A program made the position numbers and the translations under genes. This document shows positions 8,476 through 15,387 of a DNA stretch of 39,416 nt, one piece after another (position 1 is the first letter of the stretch; each line of letters starts with the position of its first letter). The DNA lies in assembly GCA_014381755.1 (NCBI GenBank), contig JACNLB010000068.1, positions 1 to 39,416 of the forward strand, written 5' to 3'. The notes beneath the pieces were generated by a model, which was given only the letters and a program-made list of their open reading frames with translations, searched no databases and was not told where the DNA came from. The DNA comes from Fidelibacterota bacterium. Lineage in GTDB: Bacteria; Fidelibacterota; Marinisomatia; Marinisomatales; TCS55.

Positions 8476-9842
8476 TAGAAAGGTACGTCCGCTCCCATTT
8501 CATCACCTACCGGTGCATAATTTTCAAAACGAGCAAAACGATCAATGAATGCCGCGTCCAATGTTCCTGTGGGTCCATTTCGATGTTTTGCCACAATTAT
8601 CTGTGCCTTGCCTCTGTCCTCATCATCCTGGGAATAAATCCATTGACGATAGAGGAAAATCACCAAATCCGCATCCTGTTCAATGGCACCACTCTCCCGC
8701 AAGTCTGATAGTTGCGGCCGGTGTTCTGATCGTTGTTCAACAGCACGGGATAATTGTGAAAGTGCTATGACCGGAATATCCAATTCTTTGGCTAATGCTT
8801 TCAACGAACGGGAAATAGTAGAAATTTCCTGCTGCCTGCTTTCCACTCCTTTTGGACCTGACATAAGTTGTAAATAATCCACAATAAGTAAATCAATATT
8901 ATGCTCTGCTTTCAATCGGCGGGCTTTGGCACGTAATTCCAAAACACTAATGGCCGGAGTATCATCCAAATGAATAGATGCTTCAGCCAACGTTCCAACG
9001 GATACGCTCAAATTTTGCCATTGAGTCTTAGGTAATTTACCTGTCCGAACTAAATGACTGTCTACCCTGGCCTCAGCACATAATAAGCGCAGAGCTAATT
9101 GATGATTAGCCATTTCCAAACTGAAAATCCCAACTGAATGATCATGATCCACTGCAGCGTTGCGAGCCATGGATAGAGCTAAAGCCGTTTTTCCCATGGC
9201 TGGACGGCCGGCTACGATTATCAATTCGCCCGGTTGAAAACCAGACGTCAGTTCATCTAAGTCCACCAAGCCGGAAGCAATACCGGTTACATCACCGGAA
9301 CGTGAATGGATTTGATCAAGTTTTTCAAATGCTTCGTGGAGGATGGGGTCGATATGCTGGAATCCACCCCGTAATCGACGCTGTGAGATGGAAAAAATGG
9401 ATTGCTCGGCCTGATCTAATAGTTCGTCTACCCCTTGTGAATCATCATATGCATCTTTGGAAAGGCTATGGGAGATCATGATCAATTGCCTTAACATGGC
9501 TTTTTCTAAAACAATTTTAGCGTAATTCTCAACATTGGCTACTGAAGGAACAGATTCTACAAGGCCTGTGACGTAGTAGGCACCACCAACACTTTCGAGC
9601 TGCTTATTTTTCTTGAGCTGATTTACAATCGATACTGTATCGATTTCCTGTCCCTCATTAAACAATTGTGCCATACTGCTGAATATTTTGCTGTGAGCTT
9701 CTTTATAAAATTGATCAGCTGTAAGCCATTGCAGTGATTTACTGACTGCTTCCTTACTGGCCAGCATGGCTCCCAGAACAGCTTGTTCAGCTTCTGGCGA
9801 TTGCGGTTGAACATTTAACGGTTGTTTTAATTCATTAGTCAT
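8475..9842 (-). CDS. dnaB: Replicative DNA helicase DnaB
   Basis: Hexameric 5'-3' helicase of the replication fork. At 455 aa it is a normal, intein-free length. The N-terminal primase-interacting domain (about 10-115) starts QPQSPEAEQAVLGAML. The RecA-like domain has Walker A GRPAMGKTALAL and Walker B LLIVDYLQLM. The C-terminal block SDLRESGAIEQDADLV and the arginine-finger region are present. Its ATG directly follows the stop of the uracil-DNA glycosylase gene (TAAATG), and its own stop overlaps the rel start. Confidence 0.97.
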   Translation of the reverse strand: MTNELKQPLNVQPQSPEAEQAVLGAMLASKEAVSKSLQWLTADQFYKEAHSKIFSSMAQLFNEGQEIDTVSIVNQLKKNKQLESVGGAYYVTGLVESVPSVANVENYAKIVLEKAMLRQLIMISHSLSKDAYDDSQGVDELLDQAEQSIFSISQRRLRGGFQHIDPILHEAFEKLDQIHSRSGDVTGIASGLVDLDELTSGFQPGELIIVAGRPAMGKTALALSMARNAAVDHDHSVGIFSLEMANHQLALRLLCAEARVDSHLVRTGKLPKTQWQNLSVSVGTLAEASIHLDDTPAISVLELRAKARRLKAEHNIDLLIVDYLQLMSGPKGVESRQQEISTISRSLKALAKELDIPVIALSQLSRAVEQRSEHRPQLSDLRESGAIEQDADLVIFLYRQWIYSQDDEDRGKAQIIVAKHRNGPTGTLDAAFIDRFARFENYAPVGDEMGADVPF

Positions 9843-10520
9843 TTATTTATTCTGTTCCAAAAAATCTTTTATGGTTTTGAAATCTTCCCACGTAGGTCGT
9901 TTCAAATCCTGGTTACGCAATAATGCCGCCGGATGATACGTCACCATTAACGGTGTTCCGTGATAGTCATGAAATGTATTTCGTAGACTTTTCAACGATT
10001 TATCCACATTCAAAAGTGTCTGTCCGGCGACTCGCCCTAAAGCTACAATGAGCTTTGGTTTTATCAAATGAATTTGATGAAGTAAATAGGGTTCACATTC
10101 GTCCACTTCAGTTCTCAATGGATCACGATTATTGGGTGGACGGCATTTCATGACATTGCAGATAAAAACATCTTTTTGGCGGTTGCGATCGATGGCAGCC
10201 AGAATTTTATCCAATAGTTTTCCCGCACGGCCTACAAACGGTTCCCCAATTTCATCTTCGGTGGCGCCGGGGGCTTCTCCTACAAGGAGTAAACTGGCTT
10301 TTGGATCTCCAACTCCAAAAACAAATTTGTTTCGTGATTGCCCCAAAGGACATTTCTGGCATGTACAAATTTCCTGTTCAAATGCAGAAAGATTAGAATT
10401 AAAATCTACATCTAATGATGGCGATGAAGATTGCGGTTGGATAGTGAGGTAGAGCTCATCCCCGAACAATTCTTTTGTCTGCCGCAGGTAGCGACTTACA
10501 TTATCTGTTCGGGGAGGCAT
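9843..10520 (-). CDS. Family 4 uracil-DNA glycosylase with iron-sulfur cluster
   Basis: Removes uracil from DNA. The 225-aa protein has motif A GEAPGATEDEIGEPFVGRAG and a TYHPAALLR motif characteristic of family 4/5 enzymes. Four cysteines for a 4Fe-4S cluster are visible: two in CQKCPLG, one in NVMKCRPPNNR and one in DECEPYL. An extra N-terminal stretch of about 40 residues (RYLRQTKELFGDELYL) precedes the catalytic domain, which is common in FCB homologues. It lies 2 nt downstream of rpoZ and abuts dnaB, forming a replication and repair group. Confidence 0.93.
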   Translation of the reverse strand: MPPRTDNVSRYLRQTKELFGDELYLTIQPQSSSPSLDVDFNSNLSAFEQEICTCQKCPLGQSRNKFVFGVGDPKASLLLVGEAPGATEDEIGEPFVGRAGKLLDKILAAIDRNRQKDVFICNVMKCRPPNNRDPLRTEVDECEPYLLHQIHLIKPKLIVALGRVAGQTLLNVDKSLKSLRNTFHDYHGTPLMVTYHPAALLRNQDLKRPTWEDFKTIKDFLEQNK

Positions 10521-10522
10521 TA

Positions 10523-10804
10523 TTAATTATCTTCTTCTGAAACCATCTGCCATTTCAAATCGCCATCTACAAATTCATCCATAGCTTGAGTAGTAGACTT
10601 GGTTTCTTCTTCATAATTTTCCTTTGGTTCAGGTGGAAGTTCATCCAAAACTCCCATGTCAAACTCTTCAGCATCTTTCATGGCCTGTTCCATGAAGCGA
10701 TTCTGGTTAATCTGCCGTGCCCGTTTGGACATAACGACAACTGATTCGTAAATATCTTCTGATTGTTTTTCCATTTCACGAATGGATAGTGGTTTAACTG
10801 CCAT
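10523..10804 (-). CDS. rpoZ: DNA-directed RNA polymerase omega subunit
   Basis: Small subunit that stabilises the beta-prime subunit of RNA polymerase. The ORF track starts it at 10873, but that would put 23 extra residues inside gmk. The ATG at 10804 is preceded by a strong AAGGAG site seven bases upstream, giving a 93-aa protein. The core PLSIREMEKQSEDIYESVVV followed by MSKRARQINQ matches omega. The C-terminus is acidic (DELPPEPKENYEEE). The gmk-rpoZ order is conserved in many bacteria. The 11-nt overlap with gmk suggests coupled translation. Confidence 0.88.
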   Translation of the reverse strand: MAVKPLSIREMEKQSEDIYESVVVMSKRARQINQNRFMEQAMKDAEEFDMGVLDELPPEPKENYEEETKSTTQAMDEFVDGDLKWQMVSEEDN

Positions 10805-11366
10805 GCAGTACTCCTTCATTTTGTTTGTTAATGATTGAAATGATCTCTGCGGTTGCCCGCTGAATATCATCATTGATTACAGTAAAATCGAATTTTTCCT
10901 TATACCCTATTTCAATTTCCAGCCGTTCCAAGCGCTTGGCAATTCGCTCATCTGAATCGGTTCCCCGTTTAATTAACCTGGCTCGGAGATCTTCCATACT
11001 GGGTGGTAAAACAAAAATAGTCATCGTTTGATCAGGATATAGTTCTTTAATAGACATGGATCCTTTTACATCCACTTCAAATAACAGTATTTCACTCGTT
11101 GTTTTTGCGTAATCTATTGATTCTTTAAGTGTTCCATACATACACCCATGGACATTTTCTACTTCTGCAAATTCGCCTCTATCCATACGCTCCTTAAATA
11201 CTTTATCCGTAATAAAATAATAATCTACTCCATCAACTTCATAATTACGTTGGTCACGAGTTGTACAGGATACAGAAAATTTCATGTCTGTCTGTTTCTG
11301 AAGTGCCCGGCAAAGTGTCGTTTTTCCTGCGCCAGATGGAGCTGATATGGTTATTAAATTTCTCAT
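10794..11366 (-). CDS. gmk: Guanylate kinase
   Basis: Phosphorylates GMP to GDP. The 190-aa product has the P-loop SAPSGAGKTTL at about residues 8-18. The GMP-binding segment includes SCTTRDQRNYEVDGVDYYFI, and the lid region has RLIKRGTDSDERIAKRL. It overlaps yicC by ATGA upstream and rpoZ downstream, giving the yicC-gmk-rpoZ order found widely in bacteria. In stringent-response organisms Gmk can be inhibited by ppGpp; the rel gene is a few genes downstream, but no direct link is shown. Confidence 0.97.
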   Translation of the reverse strand: MRNLITISAPSGAGKTTLCRALQKQTDMKFSVSCTTRDQRNYEVDGVDYYFITDKVFKERMDRGEFAEVENVHGCMYGTLKESIDYAKTTSEILLFEVDVKGSMSIKELYPDQTMTIFVLPPSMEDLRARLIKRGTDSDERIAKRLERLEIEIGYKEKFDFTVINDDIQRATAEIISIINKQNEGVLHGS

Positions 11367-12223
11367 AAAACGTTTTGAATTTGTTCTCGGATCTTTTCCA
11401 ATTGATTTTTGAAATCCACAACAATATTAATCATGTCTCCTGTTCCGCTTTTTGAACCAACCGTATTAATCTCCCTGCTTAATTCCTGCAGTAAAAATGA
11501 GAGTCGTTTTCCAGTTGGTTCTTCCAATTCAAGAAATGTTTTAAACTGGTTAATATGACTTCGAATACGAACCAATTCTTCCGAAATATCTGATCTATCT
11601 ACTAATATAGCCACTTCTTGAGCCATTCTTTGTTCATCTATATTTACTTTATCCACGAGATCAGCAATACGTTTATGGAGTTTTTCTTTTTGTTGAGCAA
11701 CTATCCCTTCTGTAAGGTTTTCAATACTATCTAAATGATTTGAGAGAATGCCAATACGCTGCATGGCATCATCATGGATTACCTTTCCTTCTTTAGTGCG
11801 CATAGAGTGTACTTGCTCCAAAGCACTATCCAATGCACTTATAATCGTTTTTTCATGGTGCGTGTTTTCATCACCATTTAAAAAAAGATCTTCAAATGAG
11901 AGCAGACTACTCATATCCAATGAACGTCCATATTCCCGTTGAATATCATGTAGAACATTTTCAACTGCTTCGAAACGCTGGCGATTGAAAGACAACGATC
12001 CTTTATTTACATCGCGATTTTTTTCGATAGTTATATGTACGGTTCCTCGAACCAATGTTTTATTGATTTTATCACGAACAGCAGCCTCGATTTCAGGGGC
12101 GAGGGTTAATCCCCTAATCTTTGTTTCCAGGAAGCGCGCATTGTAGGTACGGACCATTACATGCAGTGCTTGATCCCCTTTACCGGATGCACCTCTCCCA
12201 AAACCTGTCATACTTATTAACAT
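11363..12223 (-). CDS. yicC: YicC/YloC-family endoribonuclease
   Basis: YicC homologues are endoribonucleases involved in RNA decay. The 286-aa protein is full length. The N-terminus has SMTGFGRG and RTYNARFLETKIR, family hallmarks. The C-terminal DUF1732 part has RLSFLLQELSREINTVGSKS and ends IREQIQNVL. Central helices carry the DRSDISEELVRI block. It is the first gene of the yicC-gmk-rpoZ run, and the 87-bp region upstream probably holds its promoter, although I cannot place one with confidence. Confidence 0.92.
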   Translation of the reverse strand: MLISMTGFGRGASGKGDQALHVMVRTYNARFLETKIRGLTLAPEIEAAVRDKINKTLVRGTVHITIEKNRDVNKGSLSFNRQRFEAVENVLHDIQREYGRSLDMSSLLSFEDLFLNGDENTHHEKTIISALDSALEQVHSMRTKEGKVIHDDAMQRIGILSNHLDSIENLTEGIVAQQKEKLHKRIADLVDKVNIDEQRMAQEVAILVDRSDISEELVRIRSHINQFKTFLELEEPTGKRLSFLLQELSREINTVGSKSGTGDMINIVVDFKNQLEKIREQIQNVL

Positions 12224-12310
12224 AATGTGATTATTTTATTCCAGAAAAGCTGGGGAATTTAAGAGAACTATAGTATCTCTCACAATCAGAGAATAGTATT
12301 TAATTGATGA
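12224..12310. other. Intergenic region upstream of yicC, possible promoter
   Basis: The 87-bp gap holds a near-duplicated motif on the minus strand, ATACTATTCTCT and ATACTATAGTTCTCT, about 20 bases apart. A possible TTGTGA and TTAAAT pair is spaced by 17 nt. These could be promoter or operator parts for yicC, but neither box is close to consensus. Confidence 0.25.
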
Positions 12311-12658
12311 TCAATCATTCGATTCAGGTCTTTTACGTAGAGACTTTTTTTCTGATCTAATTTTCTTTTCTTTGATACGCTTTTCATGGGCTCGTTTCGG
12401 TGTGCGAGTTTTGATCCGTTTTTTCTTTTTTTTATTTCGTTCTTCCAGTTTTACTCGCAAACGTTTTAATGCGATTTCTTTATTTCGATGCTGGCTACGC
12501 TCATCCTGGCACGTCACAACAATACCTGTAGGAATATGTGTAAGACGAACTGCACTTTCCGTTTTATTCACATGCTGACCGCCTTTTCCACTTGCGCGGA
12601 AAGTGTCCACTCTACATTCTTTGAGTAAATCAGAATTGTTTTTGGGTATTATAATCAT
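12311..12658 (-). CDS. Stand-alone RF-1-domain (GGQ) protein, probable ribosome-rescue hydrolase
   Basis: The 115-aa protein is only the peptidyl-tRNA hydrolase domain of class I release factors: GGQ at residues 26-28 within [18 protein letters not shown], then [20 protein letters not shown]. There is no codon-recognition domain. The C-terminus (about 75-115) is a very basic Lys/Arg tail ([20 protein letters not shown]), like the tails that sit in the mRNA channel in ArfB or in C12orf65-type rescue factors. The core is closer to RF1/RF2 than to E. coli ArfB. By family knowledge it would free peptide from stalled ribosomes; that role is inferred. It is not a prfB fragment, since it has its own ATG start and a complete domain. 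Confidence 0.82.
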   Translation of the reverse strand: MIIIPKNNSDLLKECRVDTFRASGKGGQHVNKTESAVRLTHIPTGIVVTCQDERSQHRNKEIALKRLRVKLEERNKKKKKRIKTRTPKRAHEKRIKEKKIRSEKKSLRKRPESND

Positions 12659-12767
12659 CTTTTTCTTAATTCCATTTAATCATTCAGCTTGATACATGTA
12701 GAATACATTAACTTCTAACACATAAAACTATATTTTTAATCTAATAAAATTCAGGACCAAATCAACT
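12659..12767. promoter_or_regulatory. Divergent intergenic promoter region
   Basis: The 109-bp AT-rich gap separates the GGQ protein (minus) from the PqaA-like gene (plus), so both should start from promoters here. A TATATT box (AACTATATTTTTAATC) lies about 37 bp upstream of the plus-strand ATG, and a TACATGTA palindrome lies centrally. An AGGACC site precedes the plus-strand ATG at a longer than usual distance. Boxes are not close enough to consensus for firm placement. Confidence 0.35.
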
Positions 12768-14171
12768 ATGAAACATTTACATATCTTCATCCTATCAATT
12801 TTCATTCTTTTTTCATGTGAGAAACAAAACACGTTGCTCAAAGATTTTGTTCAAAAAGAGGATGACGCATTTCGTTATGAAATTAAAAATATTATTGAAG
12901 GTGATTCATGGCAGGAATACATTATTAAAATGGTGTCTCAAGATTGGCTTACATTAAACGATGTTGAAGAAACGGAATGGTGGCATTGGGTACGAATAGT
13001 TATTCCCAATGAAGTTGAAGAATCAGAAGCTTTATTTTTTATAGGTGGTGGAAGTCATGAAAATGAACAACCTGAATCTGCTGAACCGGCTCTGGTACAG
13101 GTAGCCTTGGCGACAAAATCCATTGTAGCCGATATATCAAATATTCCGTTTCAATCGCTCATTTTTAAAAACGATGATTTTGGCGAACGGGTTGAAGATG
13201 ATATAATTGCATTTGGCTGGAGGCATTTCGTTGAAAATGGCGCAAAAGATCAAGATGCAAAATGGCTAACTCACTTACCTATGACGAAGGCAGTTGTGAG
13301 AGGCATGGATGTTATACAGGACATTTCAAAATTAGAAAATAAACCGGTTGATCGCTTTGTCACTGCCGGCGGATCCAAGCGTGGATGGACCACATGGTGT
13401 ACGGCTATTGCCGATGATCGCATAATGGCAATTATTCCAATTGTTATAGATATGCTAAATGTTGAACTATCGTTTAATCACCATTGGAAATGCTATGGAG
13501 AATGGTCTCATGCAATTGACAGTTACGTTAACGAAGGTATAATGGACTGGATGGGATCCAAAGAATATGACCGAATAAATGAAATTTGTGAACCCTATTC
13601 TTTTCGTGACCAATTAACATTACCCAAATTTCTCATAAATGCCACAGGGGATGAATTTTTTGTAACCGATTCTTGGCAGTTTTATTGGGAGGACCTAAAA
13701 GGTGAAAAATATTTACAATATATTCCTAATACAAATCATGGTTTGAAAAATAATGATGGTGATTATAACATGAAAAGTCTTACAGCATTTTACAATGCGG
13801 TCATTACTGATTCAGATAGGCCCACGTATAACTGGCACGTCAGCAATGATTCCATTTATCTGAATGTTGACCATTCGCTCAATGCTGATTATTCTATTAA
13901 ACAATGGGAAGCAGTTAATAATGAAACACGGGATTTCCGAGTAGATGTTATCGGGAGAAGTTGGACGTCAACTGATATTCCAAAGTCTGCTGATGGTCGT
14001 TATGCAGTAAAAATTACACAACCGGAAAATGGTTATAAAGCCGGACTTCTTGAAATTACCTTTAATCCTGATTCCGATATTCCTTTCATGTTCACATCAG
14101 GAACAGTGGTCACACCCAATACATTCCCGTTTGGTGAATATGTGAGTGAAAATCCTATGGGTACGCGTTAA
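12768..14171 (+). CDS. PqaA/AprA-family (PhoPQ-activated pathogenicity-related) lipoprotein, alpha/beta hydrolase-like
   Basis: This is the only plus-strand gene. The 467-aa protein has a lipoprotein signal with lipobox LFSC (Cys17). The body matches the PhoPQ-activated pathogenicity-related family (PF10142), which includes Salmonella PqaA and Dictyostelium AprA. It has ETEWWHWVRIVIP, SLIFKNDDFGERVEDDIIAF and the nucleophile elbow GGSKRGWTTW (Ser203). Asp295 (NATGDEFF) and His324 (PNTNHGL) could complete a Ser-Asp-His triad. A C-terminal beta-rich part (about 350-467) follows. The substrate is unknown. Opposite orientation and isolation suggest an accessory gene, possibly acquired. Confidence 0.85.
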   Translation: MKHLHIFILSIFILFSCEKQNTLLKDFVQKEDDAFRYEIKNIIEGDSWQEYIIKMVSQDWLTLNDVEETEWWHWVRIVIPNEVEESEALFFIGGGSHENEQPESAEPALVQVALATKSIVADISNIPFQSLIFKNDDFGERVEDDIIAFGWRHFVENGAKDQDAKWLTHLPMTKAVVRGMDVIQDISKLENKPVDRFVTAGGSKRGWTTWCTAIADDRIMAIIPIVIDMLNVELSFNHHWKCYGEWSHAIDSYVNEGIMDWMGSKEYDRINEICEPYSFRDQLTLPKFLINATGDEFFVTDSWQFYWEDLKGEKYLQYIPNTNHGLKNNDGDYNMKSLTAFYNAVITDSDRPTYNWHVSNDSIYLNVDHSLNADYSIKQWEAVNNETRDFRVDVIGRSWTSTDIPKSADGRYAVKITQPENGYKAGLLEITFNPDSDIPFMFTSGTVVTPNTFPFGEYVSENPMGTR

Positions 14172-14180
14172 AAAAAAGAA

Positions 14181-15242
14181 TTATAATAGTTTTGCCGCTT
14201 GCGCTGCCAACCACTTCGGATCAAGGCTAAATGAAATCAAATGAGAATCGCCTAACATGGCAGATTGAGATGACGATGTGAACGCATAATGAATAGCTGC
14301 CTGTCCCCAGTCCAAACCGAGCCCGGCGCTGGTAAGAGCATTCAATCCACGACCAAACCGTAACGCTATTTTATTATACTGTATTTCAAGACCGGCGCGG
14401 TATCGACCGCCCATATTTCCTAACTGTAGATCATCATACACACTTCGTCCAAACGGATCCAGTGCAATATCGGCCATAAATTTGAATCGTAATGGAATTT
14501 TGTCAAAGCCAATTTCCTGAGCGATACCTGCAAACAGTTCAGGGGAAAATCGTTCAACTGTACCATTGTCCCAAACAAGCAAAGATGTGGTTACGTCCGT
14601 TAAAACAAGCCCAACAGTATTCCCTTTCCAAAAGGAGGAGGTTGCTCCCACATCAATTCCAATCCCCGATGCAAAATGTTCTGCGAGTGCGTGAAAAAAT
14701 CCCTTCATACCTACACCAATTGTCCACCGATTCAATTGCCATGTTGAACTAAAATGTACTCCCCACTGTGATTGACGAAAATAACTGACCTTTTCCGCAT
14801 CCAAGCGCTCGCCCTCGTCCAATTGACCATTATTCTCACCGGCGTCACCCGTGCCCGGAATGCCGTCTAATCCCCAATCCAATAAAACATCGCGTGTATC
14901 AGGTATTTGGCTAACACCTTCATGGAAAAGGACCATTTTCACTGGATTGCGAAATCGTTTCAGCGTGGGAAAAGCAATAAGATCGCTGTTTACCAAACCG
15001 GCAAAACGATTTTGATGAGCATACAGATATTGATCAAATGGATTTTTGGCATGAGCCGGATTTTGTAACACTGACGCTGCTCCGCCAAACGCTGCCGTTT
15101 GGGTCTGTCCTAATGCTAAAGATTGTGCATCTCCTGTATTTTTGAACGCCTGCCAACCGTACCGCACCCAATAGGATTCTGCTGAAATAGAAGTAAAAAT
15201 TAATACAACTACAAAAAGTTTTAATGTATTACGAGTGTTCAT
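14181..15242 (-). CDS. PorV/PorQ-like outer-membrane beta-barrel protein
   Basis: A signal peptide (LFVVVLIFTSISAES) is followed by an FCB-type barrel sequence of alternating hydrophobic and Gly-rich strands. The N-terminal block QSLALGQTQTAAFGGAASVLQNPA is the PorV/UPF0164-like signature with its small inward hatch. Near residues 120-150 there is an Asp/Gly/Asn-rich loop (DWGLDGIPGTGDAGENNG) that resembles calcium-binding thrombospondin-3-like repeats. The protein ends in a short helix (WLAAQAAKLL) instead of a terminal aromatic residue. It is convergent with the PqaA-like gene, 9 bp apart, with no clear terminator. PorV shuttles type IX secretion cargo; that specific role is not shown here. 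Confidence 0.75.
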   Translation of the reverse strand: MNTRNTLKLFVVVLIFTSISAESYWVRYGWQAFKNTGDAQSLALGQTQTAAFGGAASVLQNPAHAKNPFDQYLYAHQNRFAGLVNSDLIAFPTLKRFRNPVKMVLFHEGVSQIPDTRDVLLDWGLDGIPGTGDAGENNGQLDEGERLDAEKVSYFRQSQWGVHFSSTWQLNRWTIGVGMKGFFHALAEHFASGIGIDVGATSSFWKGNTVGLVLTDVTTSLLVWDNGTVERFSPELFAGIAQEIGFDKIPLRFKFMADIALDPFGRSVYDDLQLGNMGGRYRAGLEIQYNKIALRFGRGLNALTSAGLGLDWGQAAIHYAFTSSSQSAMLGDSHLISFSLDPKWLAAQAAKLL

Positions 15243-15287
15243 GTTTTAATAAATCATTCAAATTTTTAGATTTCTTCAGTATTTCTT

Positions 15288-15338
15288 CACCTCCCCACAA
15301 GACCCCTCCTCATACGAGGAGGGGATTTAGGGGTGGTG
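15288..15338. repeat. REP-like hairpin element (CCCCTAAATCCCCTCC type)
   Basis: The core is a perfect 9-bp inverted repeat, CCCCTCCTC / GAGGAGGGG with an ATAC loop (15303-15324). An outer stem, CACCTCCCC and GGGGTGGTG, pairs with one mismatch across an internal loop, so the whole 51-base unit can fold. It is G+C rich in an AT-rich gap between mutS and the PorV-like gene. I recall similar units scattered between genes in FCB genomes; copy number here needs the full genome. Confidence 0.7.
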
Positions 15339-15352
15339 TTAAAGACTGTATT

Positions 15353-15387
15353 ACCATAATTCCATATACCATTTTTCATCTTCCATC
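15353..15387 (-). repeat. Period-7 repeat array at the mutS stop codon (5 units)
   Basis: On the minus strand it reads GATGGAA, GATGAAA, AATGGTA, TATGGAA, TTATGGT. The first unit contains part of the mutS TGA stop (CTT TGA TGG AAG). It continues into the gap next to the REP-like hairpin. The first 14 bases, TTTGATGGAAGATG, are identical to those at the rsmE stop. Confidence 0.72.

Noticed and set aside
10805-10873. N-terminal 23-residue extension of rpoZ in the ORF track
   Set aside because: Lies within gmk, lacks family similarity, and a strong Shine-Dalgarno site points to the ATG at 10804.
12311-12658. Remnant of a broken prfB gene
   Set aside because: The domain is complete, has its own ATG, and the flanks hold no codon-recognition domain remains.
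14172-14180. Bidirectional terminator between the convergent PqaA-like and PorV-like genes
   Set aside because: The gap is 9 bp and no stem is visible; only an A-run is present.
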